From Anaerolineae bacterium (GTDB taxonomy: Bacteria; Chloroflexota; Anaerolineae; JAAYZQ01): a stretch of 22,147 nt of DNA. Positions 9,558 to 16,492 of the stretch are shown piece by piece. The notes beneath the pieces were generated by a model. It was not told the DNA's origin and searched no databases. It was given only the letters and a program-made list of their open reading frames with translations. The number at the start of each line of letters is the position of its first letter. Positions within the stretch are counted from its first letter, which is position 1. The stretch covers positions 1 to 22,147 of the forward strand of contig JAFGIA010000256.1 of assembly GCA_016929795.1 (NCBI GenBank), read 5' to 3'. The position numbers and the translations under genes are program-made.

Positions 9558-11021
9558 TTGAAAGCCTTGCGCATTCTCTTGATCAATCCCAAATCCAGGC
9601 TGCCGATCGACACGCGCACCTCGCCGCCGCTCGGTCTGGCCTACCTGGCTGCTGTATCCGAAGTGACCGGACACGAGGTCCATATCTACGACGGCGATAT
9701 CGAAAACGTCACGCTCGAAGCCGTGCTTGCCGAGTTCAAGCCGCACATCGCGGGGATCACAGCCAACACCACCCAGATCACCGCCGCCTGGCGCGACGCC
9801 GAGACGATCAAGCACCACCCTGCCACTGGCGGTACCCTCGTCGTCCTCGGCGGCCCCCACCCCACTACCCTGCCCGAAGAATCCGCCGCCAAGCCCTCCG
9901 TCGACGTCGTCGTCCGTAGCGAAGGAGAGGCCACCTGGCTGGAATTGGTAGATTGGTATACCGGTGCATTGGCGAATTGGGAGCCTGCCACCCAATCCCC
10001 CCCTCTCCCCATCTGCCCCCCCACCAATTCACCCATCTTGGGCATCACCTACCGCAAGCCCGACGGCGAGATCGTATCCGCCCCAGACCGCAGCCCGATC
10101 CCCGTCGTCGATCTGAATGCTATGCCATTTCCGGCGTGGCATCTCTTCAAGCTAGACCGCTATACCAATCTGCAGCCCACCGTTGACCAGGTGAACGGGC
10201 GTAGCCTGCCGATCCTGACATCGCGTGGCTGTCCTTACCGGTGCAGCTACTGCTCCCAGATCGGCCCGCGGCGCTGGCGGGCACGCTCGGCCGAGAGCGT
10301 GGTGGCCGAGTGGCGCTGGCTGGTAGAGGAGCAGGAGGCAGTCGAAATCGGCGTGCTCGACGATTCATTCAATATCGACCGCGCGCGCGTCCTCGACATC
10401 TGCCGGCGCCTCGTGGAAGAAGGGCTGAACCACGTGCCATGGATCATGATCAATGGCATTCGCGCCAACCTGGCTGACGAAGAGGTGCTCGGCGCCATGA
10501 AGCGCGCCGGATGCAAGCGGACAGCGTTTGGCGTCGAGAGCGGCAACCAGGCGATCCTCGACACCGTTGTGGACAAACACCTGACCCTCGACCAGGTACG
10601 CTCAGCGTTTCGCGCCGCACGTGCCGTGGGCATGGAGACGATCGGGTTCTTTATCGTCGGTATGCCTGGCGAGACGGAAGACACGATGGAGGACACCATC
10701 CGTTTCGCGTGCGAGCTCGATCCCGTGGTCGCCAATTTCTCCATCGCCACCCCCTTCCCCGGCACGCAGATGTACGAAACAGTCAAAGCGGGCGGGCGCA
10801 TCCTGGCCGAGACGTGGGATGATTTTGTCTTTTTCGAGGGCAAGGCGCGCTTTGAAATGCCCGGCATGCCCGCCGAACTGGTGGAGCGCAAGTGGAAAGA
10901 GGCATATCGGCGCTTTTACTTGCGTCCGCGTCGCGTGGCGCGCACCCTGGTCAGAAAAGAAACGTGGCTGCGCTTGCCACGTACCATGCGCATGGCCTGG
11001 CGCACGGTCATTGGTACATAG
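9558..11021 (+). CDS. Cobalamin-binding-domain radical SAM protein (BchE-like class)
   Basis: This is a 487-aa enzyme with an N-terminal B12-binding-type Rossmann domain (about 3-135; SPPLGLAYLAA, then VVLGGPHPT near 95-103). A radical SAM domain follows, with CPYRCSYC (C225, C229, C232), the CxxxCxxC signature for the [4Fe-4S] cluster. GVESGNQ, GFFIVGMPGE and ATPFPGT motifs complete the barrel. Members methylate or rearrange lipids, tetrapyrroles and other natural products, and the substrate here is unknown. The start is the TTG at 9558 with AGGAGGG five bases upstream; the frame upstream overlaps the promoter. Residues about 126-160 are encoded by an 8-bp-periodic repeat tract (9942-10037) inserted between the two domains. 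The GT2 and flippase-like genes that follow suggest a role in a lipid or glycolipid pathway (inference). Confidence 0.9.
   Translation: MKALRILLINPKSRLPIDTRTSPPLGLAYLAAVSEVTGHEVHIYDGDIENVTLEAVLAEFKPHIAGITANTTQITAAWRDAETIKHHPATGGTLVVLGGPHPTTLPEESAAKPSVDVVVRSEGEATWLELVDWYTGALANWEPATQSPPLPICPPTNSPILGITYRKPDGEIVSAPDRSPIPVVDLNAMPFPAWHLFKLDRYTNLQPTVDQVNGRSLPILTSRGCPYRCSYCSQIGPRRWRARSAESVVAEWRWLVEEQEAVEIGVLDDSFNIDRARVLDICRRLVEEGLNHVPWIMINGIRANLADEEVLGAMKRAGCKRTAFGVESGNQAILDTVVDKHLTLDQVRSAFRAARAVGMETIGFFIVGMPGETEDTMEDTIRFACELDPVVANFSIATPFPGTQMYETVKAGGRILAETWDDFVFFEGKARFEMPGMPAELVERKWKEAYRRFYLRPRRVARTLVRKETWLRLPRTMRMAWRTVIGT
9942..10037. repeat. 8-bp-periodic tandem repeat tract inside the radical SAM coding region
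   Basis: ATTGG occurs at 9944, 9952, 9968 and 9976, with the variant ACCGG at 9960, so the period is exactly eight. The inverse CCAAT then occurs at 9992 and 10024, 32 bases apart and in the same 8-base phase, within a C-rich stretch. GAATTGGT at 9942-9949 pairs with ACCAATTC at 10023-10030. The reading frame stays open through it, giving an unconserved-looking W/P/T-rich linker. Confidence 0.75.
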
Positions 11022-11068
11022 ACATTGGTGTTCCGGGCTGACGTTGGGGGTGGGGTCACGACTGCTCT

Positions 11069-11097
11069 GGGAATCGCGAGGCAGACTGTCATATAAT
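11069..11097 (+). promoter_or_regulatory. Possible promoter for the GT2/flippase-like pair
   Basis: A perfect TATAAT lies at 11092-11097 in the 133-bp gap after the radical SAM gene. The hexamer 17 bases upstream (11069-11074, GGGAAT) is a poor -35, so the pair may instead be read through from the radical SAM gene or need an activator. Confidence 0.4.
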
Positions 11098-11154
11098 GCC
11101 ACCCAATAGTGGTAGCTTGTAACCAATCATGCAGCACAAGTCGGAGGGTTGTGA

Positions 11155-12105
11155 ATGAATGGGATCGAGGACAAGATCCGGTGTAGTGTGGGCATCACCG
11201 CCTACAATGAGGAGGCGAACATCGGCCGCCTGCTGCAAATCATGACCGCGCAGCGGCTGTACGACGTCGAGATCTGTGAGATTATTGTCGTCGCCTCTGG
11301 CTGCACCGATCGCACCGAACAGATCGTGCGCGAGTGGATGGAAAAGGACTCCCGCATTCAGCTCTACACCCAGCCGCAACGCCTGGGCAAAACCTCGGCC
11401 ATCAACCTCTTTCTGAAGCATGCCCACGAAAAGATCTGCGTACTCGAAAGCGGCGATACCCTGCCCCGCGATGATACGATCCAGAACATGGTGTCGATGT
11501 TCCGAGACCCAGCCGTCGGCATGACTGGTGCGCAAAAGATGGCAGTCAACACCCCCGACCATATTGTCGGCCTTCTCTCTCACCTCCGCCTGAGTATGGA
11601 GCATCAACTCTGCCTGGAGATCCCACGCCTGGGTGAACTGATCGCCTTTCGCAAGGTGTTCGATCAACTCCCCACGGATGTGGCGATGGACGAGGCATTT
11701 GTCGAGGCGTTCATCATCCGTCGTGGCATGCAGGTGCGCTATGCACCCGACGCCGTGGTCTACAGCATGGGGCCAGAGACGGTCAGCGACTTTGTCAAAC
11801 AGCGCCGGCGCAACTATGCAGGCCACCTTCATCTCAAGAACAAGTACGGATATCAGGTGTCGAGCCTGCAAAACAGCCGCGTCGTGCGCATCGCCATCGA
11901 ACAGGTGTGGGGCATTGTCCGCCTGCTCACGACCCTCGGCGTGCTGGCCGTGCTCGAATCCTACTCGCGGCTCCTCGGCGCGTGGGACTATTACGTGAAA
12001 AAGGAAAAGCACGTGGTTTGGGATATGGCGTGGACTACCAAGGACCCCGGCCAGGGAGTGGATCAGCGGGGCCGCGACGCAAAGACAGGTGGGGCGACCC
12101 AGTGA
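11155..12105 (+). CDS. Family 2 glycosyltransferase, membrane-associated
   Basis: This is a 316-aa inverting GT-A glycosyltransferase. Visible are the opening SVGITAYNEEANIGRLL (11-27), the nucleotide-binding VVASGCTDRT (45-54), and a DxD-equivalent ESGD (98-101). A catalytic acidic pair MDE (178-180) and QRRRN (216-220), in the position of the QxxRW motif, complete the set. A hydrophobic segment at about 247-275 should anchor it to the membrane, and the short C-tail is polar. The ATG has GGAGGG about eight bases upstream. Its stop overlaps the next gene's GTG (GTGA at 12102-12105), indicating translational coupling. Such enzymes transfer sugars to polyprenyl or lipid acceptors; the acceptor is unknown. 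Confidence 0.9.
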   Translation: MNGIEDKIRCSVGITAYNEEANIGRLLQIMTAQRLYDVEICEIIVVASGCTDRTEQIVREWMEKDSRIQLYTQPQRLGKTSAINLFLKHAHEKICVLESGDTLPRDDTIQNMVSMFRDPAVGMTGAQKMAVNTPDHIVGLLSHLRLSMEHQLCLEIPRLGELIAFRKVFDQLPTDVAMDEAFVEAFIIRRGMQVRYAPDAVVYSMGPETVSDFVKQRRRNYAGHLHLKNKYGYQVSSLQNSRVVRIAIEQVWGIVRLLTTLGVLAVLESYSRLLGAWDYYVKKEKHVVWDMAWTTKDPGQGVDQRGRDAKTGGATQ

Positions 12106-13100
12106 AAGACAAGCTGCTCACCCTGCTCAAGATAACGATCAGCCTCGGCCTGATCGCCTACGTGTTCAGCCAGCCTATGATCCGTGAAGCAAACTGGAGA
12201 GCGATGCTGGCGAACGTGCGCGTCTGGCCCTGGCTGGTGGCGATGGTGATCTATTTTGTAGCAATCGGGCTAAACGTGCTCAAGTGGCAGTATCTGCTTG
12301 CCACACTCGGTGTCAGAGTGCCCTACTTGAGCCTGTTTCGCCACAACCTGGTCGGCCTCTTTTTTGCCAACTTGCCCTTGAGCATGGTGGGCGGCGATAT
12401 CGCGCGCGGCTGGGATTTGGCCCGGCACATTGAGGGGCAGGCTGCCGTGGTCGCCGTGTCTGTGCTGGTCGACAGGCTTGTGGGGCTGGCGGCGTTTCTC
12501 TTCTGCGCGGTGGTGGGGCTGGCGTACGCTGTGTACGGCCTCGATCAACACGATCTGACCTGGCTGCTGGCGACGATCGCAGCCCTCTTGATCGTCTTTG
12601 CCGCTGCCTTTGCCGTGCTGATGAGCCAGCGGCTGCGCAGACTGGTGGAGCGACTGCTGATGATCGGCCCGTTGGCTCGCCTGCTGCCACTCTATCGCAA
12701 GCTGTCCGACGCTGTGCAGGGATACCGGACGCGTTTTGACGCCCTCGTCATTGTTTTTGGATTCGGGCTGTTGACGGTGGCGGCGACGTGCATTGTCAAC
12801 TATCTCGCGGCAGTAACCATCGGGGCCAATGTCCCCCTCGTGTGGGTCTTTATCCTGACGCCATTGACCCCTTTTGCCCTCTACATCCCGTCCATCGCGT
12901 CGGGCCTCGGTGTCAACCAGGCCGTTTTCGTGGCGCTGTATCACAACCTCACTGGCCTGCTGCCCCAGGCGCCCGCACTCGCCATGTCGCTGGTGATGCA
13001 GATCACGATCTATGTCGCGAGCCTTCCAGGAGCGGTGCTCTGGTGGCGCCGGCGTGAGGCGCCCCCTGCACCGGGTGGAGTCCCCGGCGCCGTCGAATAG
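12102..13100 (+). CDS. Lysylphosphatidylglycerol synthase TM region/UPF0104 (AglD-like) membrane protein
   Basis: This is a 332-aa integral membrane protein with about eight hydrophobic helices. The family signature is clear: NLPLSMVGGDIARGWDL (90-106) followed by VSVLVDRLVGLA (119-130). These are the conserved G-G-D and D-R positions of the LPG_synthase_TM/UPF0104 family. This region alone, without the aminoacyltransferase domain of MprF, is found next to glycosyltransferases and is thought to act as a lipid flippase or in polyprenyl-linked glycan transfer. The start is the GTG at 12102, inside the GTGA overlap with the GT2 gene and after GGTGGGG. The frame upstream only shadows that gene. 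A proline/glycine-rich C-tail ends 33 bp before the convergent anti-sigma gene. Confidence 0.88.
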   Translation: MKDKLLTLLKITISLGLIAYVFSQPMIREANWRAMLANVRVWPWLVAMVIYFVAIGLNVLKWQYLLATLGVRVPYLSLFRHNLVGLFFANLPLSMVGGDIARGWDLARHIEGQAAVVAVSVLVDRLVGLAAFLFCAVVGLAYAVYGLDQHDLTWLLATIAALLIVFAAAFAVLMSQRLRRLVERLLMIGPLARLLPLYRKLSDAVQGYRTRFDALVIVFGFGLLTVAATCIVNYLAAVTIGANVPLVWVFILTPLTPFALYIPSIASGLGVNQAVFVALYHNLTGLLPQAPALAMSLVMQITIYVASLPGAVLWWRRREAPPAPGGVPGAVE

Positions 13101-13133
13101 GGGACCTGTACCTGCGGCGTGTTGTGGTTCTGG

Positions 13134-13658
13134 CTACTTGCGCCGCAAAAAGAGAAATCCCAGTGCAGCCAGCACAATGACCACGATGCTGCCCACCAGG
13201 ATCGGCCCGGCCGATGAGCCAGTCGCGGCTCCAGGGGTGACCGGTATCCCGGTGCCTTGCGCAACGGCCAAGAGACACACCGCTATTACGAATAGTGCGC
13301 CAGCGGTCACGAACATGGGGGCAAGACGGCGCCGGCCAACCGGGCTACTTAGGCCGCCAACAAGGTTGCGCCAGGCCTGGTGCAGCCAGGTGGGCGCACT
13401 GCTGTCCAGTCCAGGTCGGGCACGACGATAGCCCTGTTTCCCGTCCGGCACATGGGCCATGACTTGAGCGGTGAAATCGGCGGATACACGAATCGGCGCC
13501 AGCTTTTCCACCGCCGCCGCCGCCAACTGCTGCTGTCTGTACCAGGCCTGGCACGCCGGGCATTCCTTCAGATGTAGATCCAGGTCTGGCATCGACTGGA
13601 TCGTGCCATCACTGTCCAGTCTGTCGAGCAGCATGTCACGCACCTGGTCGCACTTCAT
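13134..13658 (-). CDS. Membrane anti-sigma factor with zinc-binding motif
   Basis: This is a 174-aa protein with an N-terminal zf-HC2/ZAS-type domain. C3 and the H29-x3-C33-x2-C36 motif are the hallmark of zinc anti-sigma factors that hold ECF sigma factors inactive. A cytoplasmic linker (about 55-110) leads to two transmembrane helices (about 113-133 and 151-171) joined by a short outer loop of about 17 residues. The C-terminus is basic (LRRK). It lies downstream of the PrsW and ECF sigma genes on the same strand, so it is probably the partner of that sigma. The outer loop and helices are the expected substrate of PrsW. The ATG has only a weak RBS, and a possible separate promoter lies in the 104-bp gap after prsW. 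Confidence 0.85.
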   Translation of the reverse strand: MKCDQVRDMLLDRLDSDGTIQSMPDLDLHLKECPACQAWYRQQQLAAAAVEKLAPIRVSADFTAQVMAHVPDGKQGYRRARPGLDSSAPTWLHQAWRNLVGGLSSPVGRRRLAPMFVTAGALFVIAVCLLAVAQGTGIPVTPGAATGSSAGPILVGSIVVIVLAALGFLFLRRK

Positions 13659-13727
13659 CTGTCCATCACTTTATCACTTGATCAGACGCCGGTTAGGGCG
13701 CGATGGCCTTCGTCTCGTTACTCAAGT

Positions 13728-13756
13728 ATAATACACGCGCACGTAAAAAATGTTCC
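13728..13756 (-). promoter_or_regulatory. Possible internal promoter for the anti-sigma gene
   Basis: In the 104-bp gap between prsW and the anti-sigma gene, the minus strand shows TATTAT (13733-13728) with GGAACA (13756-13751) 17 bases upstream. The match is modest. It could supply extra anti-sigma independently of the sigma gene, or be the site of a sigma-specific promoter. Confidence 0.3.
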
Positions 13757-13762
13757 ATCCGC

Positions 13763-14935
13763 TCAACCCTGATCTGTGCTTGTCTCGCCACTCCCGCCGC
13801 GCCTTGCACGCGCGTCTGCCGTTGCCTGCAGTGAGCCCCACATGTTGAACCGGACTTGCCCCTGCTCTTGTGCTTGCTGCTGCTGCTGCACACGTTGTTC
13901 GAGGTTGGACCATAGAGGGGTCATCTCTGGTGGAAAGATGGTGCGCACATAATACATGCAGTACACACCGACCTCGCGGCGCAGGACGTTCATTTCCTCT
14001 TGCAGCGCGTCGATCTGCTGCTGCAATTCGGCGCGCAGCCGCTCGTCGGCCGACATCCCTGTCGCCTTTTGCTTGATGCCGAGCTGCGCCTGCTTGAGCA
14101 AAAACTCCTGGATCAGGTCTGTGCGCTCGGCGCCAAAGCGCTGGCGGACTGGATCGAGGAGCTGGTCGACATCGCCGAGCTCTCGTACCAGCGCCTTTTC
14201 CTTGTCTGTGACGCGCATCCCAATATTGAGCGTATCCTCGATCCATCGCCGCTCCTCCGCCAGCCCCCAGCGGATGAACAGGGCGATCAAGATCACACTG
14301 CCCAACCCGATGCCCACGGCCCCAAGCAGCAGGCCGGCTCCCTCCGCCGACTCGACGACGCGGTTAAAGGCCGAGTGCAGGATGATCGCAGCCCCCCACC
14401 CCAGGATCGCCGACAAGACACGGCTCCAGCCATGCCCGTAGCGAAAGCGCCCGATCGACACGCCAACCAGGGCCGAAGCCGAGCCGTGCATCAGGCACGT
14501 CGAGAAGGAACGGCTGATGACGAGCAGCGCACTCTGATCTGCGCCCGCTTGCGAGATATAAAAAAAGTTCTCGAGAATGGAGAACCCGATGCCCGCGGCA
14601 AAGCCATAGATCGCGCCGTCGACAAAGTAGGTAAAATCGGCACGCCGCGCCAAGTAGATGAGCATCACCGACTTGAGCAACTCCTCGACGATCGGTGCGA
14701 CCAAGACAACAATCGCAGTGGTCGCTTCACCCCCACGCATGCCCAGAACCTTCATCAGCAGAAGGTCGCGTGCTGCAGTATTTACGACAAAGGCCAGGCC
14801 AAACGCGACCAGGCCCCACACAAAGCAGGCAGCCACCAGGCGAAACGTGCCCGAAGCGTACAGATCAAGCGCATAGATCACGTACAAAAAGAGAAGGGGC
14901 AACAGCACGGCGATCAGATACGCGACGATGGTCAT
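13763..14935 (-). CDS. prsW: PrsW-family intramembrane metalloprotease with coiled-coil tail
   Basis: This is a 390-aa protein. Residues 1-225 are a polytopic CAAX/PrsW-clan protease with the expected motifs: the E84-E85 pair in APIVEELLK, E122-N123 in FSILENFFY, H150 (LMHGSAS) and H187 (ILHSAFN). In Bacillus, PrsW makes the first cut in the anti-sigma RsiW. Unlike the compact PrsW core, this one has a cytosolic C-terminal extension of about 165 residues. The extension contains a predicted coiled coil (about 285-330), a glutamine-rich run (about 355-370) and a serine/arginine tail. The ATG has GGGAGGGTGA directly upstream and lies nine bases after the ECF sigma gene. The anti-sigma gene follows. 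The gene order argues that it cleaves that anti-sigma (inference). Confidence 0.88.
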   Translation of the reverse strand: MTIVAYLIAVLLPLLFLYVIYALDLYASGTFRLVAACFVWGLVAFGLAFVVNTAARDLLLMKVLGMRGGEATTAIVVLVAPIVEELLKSVMLIYLARRADFTYFVDGAIYGFAAGIGFSILENFFYISQAGADQSALLVISRSFSTCLMHGSASALVGVSIGRFRYGHGWSRVLSAILGWGAAIILHSAFNRVVESAEGAGLLLGAVGIGLGSVILIALFIRWGLAEERRWIEDTLNIGMRVTDKEKALVRELGDVDQLLDPVRQRFGAERTDLIQEFLLKQAQLGIKQKATGMSADERLRAELQQQIDALQEEMNVLRREVGVYCMYYVRTIFPPEMTPLWSNLEQRVQQQQQAQEQGQVRFNMWGSLQATADARARRGGSGETSTDQG

Positions 14936-14944
14936 TCACCCTCC

Positions 14945-15514
14945 CTATACCTTGCCCTCCAGCCGATCGGCGAGCTGAGAGCGAGCACGGCCCAGCCTGC
15001 TCTTGACTGTGCCGATCGGCACGTCAACCACTTTGGCAATCTCTTGATAAGATAAACCATGCACGTGCCGCAAGATCACAACAGTGCGATACACGGGGGC
15101 GAGCTCGCTGATTGCTGCCTGCACCACCACCTGCAGCTCGTGCTGCGCGGCGACATACATCGGATCAGAGCCTGGGCTGTCGTCGGATATCACCCACGCC
15201 GGTTTGTCATCTTCATTACGAAAGTCGTCGACATGCACCAGGCGGCTGCGCTTTTTCAAATAGTTGATACATTGGTTGTGCGCAATGCGAAAGAGCCACG
15301 TGGAAAACTTGTATTCAGGTTTATACGTTTCGAGGGCATAGTAAGCGCGGATGAACGTCTCCTGGGCAAGGTCTTCGGCCTCGTAGCGATTGCCCGTCAT
15401 ACGCGCGAGGTAGTTGATTATTCGTTCACTATAAGCATCTACCAACCGGGCATAACCGTTGGTATCCCCACCCAACACGCTTTCGACGATGTCTGCATCT
15501 TGCAGCGCGCTCAT
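14945..15514 (-). CDS. ECF-type RNA polymerase sigma factor
   Basis: This is a 189-aa sigma-70 family factor of the extracytoplasmic function class. Region 2 spans about 15-85, with AEDLAQETFIRAYYAL and STWLFRIAHNQCINYLKKR for core binding and -10 recognition. An acidic linker follows. Region 4 (about 130-183) has YQEIAKVVDVPIGTVKSRLGRARSQL as its helix-turn-helix. The start is the ATG at 15514 with AGGA nine bases upstream. The frame runs open to 15637, but that extension overlaps a strong promoter and has no sigma similarity. PrsW and anti-sigma genes follow, so its release is likely controlled by membrane proteolysis. Its regulon cannot be told from the window. Confidence 0.92.
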   Translation of the reverse strand: MSALQDADIVESVLGGDTNGYARLVDAYSERIINYLARMTGNRYEAEDLAQETFIRAYYALETYKPEYKFSTWLFRIAHNQCINYLKKRSRLVHVDDFRNEDDKPAWVISDDSPGSDPMYVAAQHELQVVVQAAISELAPVYRTVVILRHVHGLSYQEIAKVVDVPIGTVKSRLGRARSQLADRLEGKV

Positions 15515-15608
15515 GCGGATGCATCCTGCTCTGGCCATGAGGCCAACAGAGACCAGTCCCTCTTTCCGACGCAGATGCGCCGGCCGACACGGGCGGCGAT
15601 CTATCGCT

Positions 15609-15637
15609 AGTCTACCAGAACCTTCTCCAGATGTCAA
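15609..15637 (-). promoter_or_regulatory. Housekeeping-type promoter of the ECF sigma operon
   Basis: On the minus strand, TTGACA (15637-15632) lies 17 bases from TAGACT (15614-15609). The start would be near 15602, giving a leader of about 88 bases. The hexamers look sigma-70-like rather than ECF-like, so basal expression need not depend on the encoded sigma. Confidence 0.7.
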
Positions 15638-15703
15638 TTCCCCCCGGGGACTATTTTGAGGGAACAGAACAGAGAATTGGCTGTATAATAAGTGAACTCT
15701 TAA

Positions 15704-15773
15704 AAACAGCCGTTCGACAAGGAGCCGGTTCGCCGCTTCCCCCCACTCTCCGCTGCGAACCGGCTCCCTGTTT
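15704..15773. repeat. Long stem-loop between the sigma and ArsR genes
   Basis: Positions 15721-15733 and 15755-15767 are perfect 13-base reverse complements with a 21-base pyrimidine-rich loop. AAACAG (15704-15709) and CTGTTT (15768-15773) extend the stem across a one-sided 11-base bulge. The bulge contains an imperfect copy (GCCGTTCG) of the 5' arm, so an alternative pairing is possible. A plus-strand TATAAT lies at 15684-15689 with a weak -35 (GGAACA, 17 bases upstream). On the minus strand the stem is followed 14 bases later by TTTTT. It may be a small RNA, a repeat or a terminator. Confidence 0.7.
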
Positions 15774-15808
15774 GGTTGGCAAGCGCTTGGTCACACATCG
15801 TGGTTCAT

Positions 15809-15837
15809 TTGACATTTGCCTCTCATCGAGGTATAAT
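15809..15837 (+). promoter_or_regulatory. Fully consensus sigma-70 promoter of the ArsR-type gene
   Basis: TTGACA (15809-15814) and TATAAT (15832-15837) with a 17-base spacer match the consensus at all twelve positions. Transcription would start near 15844. Such strength suits a gene held down by its own repressor. Confidence 0.85.
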
Positions 15838-15846
15838 CAATTTGAT
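15836..15846. promoter_or_regulatory. Candidate ArsR-family operator
   Basis: ATCAA-T-TTGAT is an 11-base palindrome that overlaps the end of the -10 box and the expected start site. A further half-site TCAA at 15857-15860 faces TTGA at 15842-15845. The position would block RNA polymerase and suggests autorepression by the adjacent gene. Confidence 0.45.
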
Positions 15847-15870
15847 GTATATCTATTCAAGTAGAGGTGA

Positions 15871-16440
15871 ATGATGAGCACATCGACAGACAAGACAGCG
15901 TACCTTCTCGAATTCTTTAAGGTACTGGCCGACGAGAAGCGGCTGCAGATCGTCGGCCTGCTGGCCGAAAGCGAGTATTCGGTTGAAGAGCTCGCGGTTA
16001 TCCTGAACCTGAGTTCCGCGACGGTGTCGCACCATCTGCGGCGCCTGACAGAGGCAGGGTTGGTGTCCGCGCGCGCCGACCAGCACTACCACATCTATTC
16101 ACTAGATGCCGACACACTCCACAGGCAGGCACAAGAAATCCTGTCGCAGGAGCGGCTGCAGGCAGCCGCCGAGAACCTCGACCTGGATGCATACGACAGA
16201 AAAGTGCTGCACGATTATCTAGAAGATGGCAGGCTGAAGCAGTGGCCCGGGCAATGGAAAAAGCGGCAGGTCATCCATCGCTACCTGGTGGACAAGTTCG
16301 AGTTCGGCAGGCGCTATCCCGAGCGAGAAGTCAACCAGATCATCGGCGAGGTTCACGAGGATTTCGCCACACTCCGGCGCGAGCTAGTGGATACTGGCTT
16401 GCTCAGCCGGGAGCGGGACGTTTACTGGCGAAACAAATGA
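15871..16440 (+). CDS. ArsR-family winged-helix regulator with C-terminal DUF2087 domain
   Basis: This is a 189-aa DNA-binding protein. An ArsR-type winged helix occupies about 8-85: LEFFKVLADEKRLQIVGLL, then the recognition helix NLSSATVSHHLRRL (46-59) and the wing ending HYHIYSL. The C-terminal half (about 105-187) matches DUF2087, with WKKRQVIHRYLVDKFEFGRRYPERE and a YWR ending. No metal-binding cysteines are present, so it is unlikely to sense arsenic or similar metals. ATGs at 15871 and 15874 are both possible after GAGGTGA; the second has better spacing. It is the only gene of its transcription unit and ends before a 14-bp hairpin. The effector and targets are unknown. Confidence 0.88.
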   Translation: MMSTSTDKTAYLLEFFKVLADEKRLQIVGLLAESEYSVEELAVILNLSSATVSHHLRRLTEAGLVSARADQHYHIYSLDADTLHRQAQEILSQERLQAAAENLDLDAYDRKVLHDYLEDGRLKQWPGQWKKRQVIHRYLVDKFEFGRRYPEREVNQIIGEVHEDFATLRRELVDTGLLSRERDVYWRNK

Positions 16441-16447
16441 CCTGGCA

Positions 16448-16479
16448 GGTTGGAAGGATGGCTCGCCATCCTTCCAACC
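16448..16479. repeat. 14-bp perfect stem-loop between convergent genes
   Basis: Positions 16448-16461 and 16466-16479 are perfect reverse complements around a four-base loop. It lies in the 52-bp gap between the ArsR-type gene and the convergent amidohydrolase gene, where it could end both transcripts. No T-tract follows on either strand, so it is not a standard intrinsic terminator. Confidence 0.75.
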
Positions 16480-16492
16480 CTCCAATCCCTCT

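Noticed and set aside
11089..12012. A 307-codon minus-strand open frame opposite the GT2 gene
   Set aside because: The plus-strand frame has complete GT2 motifs, an RBS and a coupled downstream gene, so the minus-strand frame is a shadow.
14000..15055. A 351-codon plus-strand open frame opposite prsW and the end of the sigma gene
   Set aside because: It spans two clear minus-strand genes and their junction. Its composition is typical of an antisense shadow.
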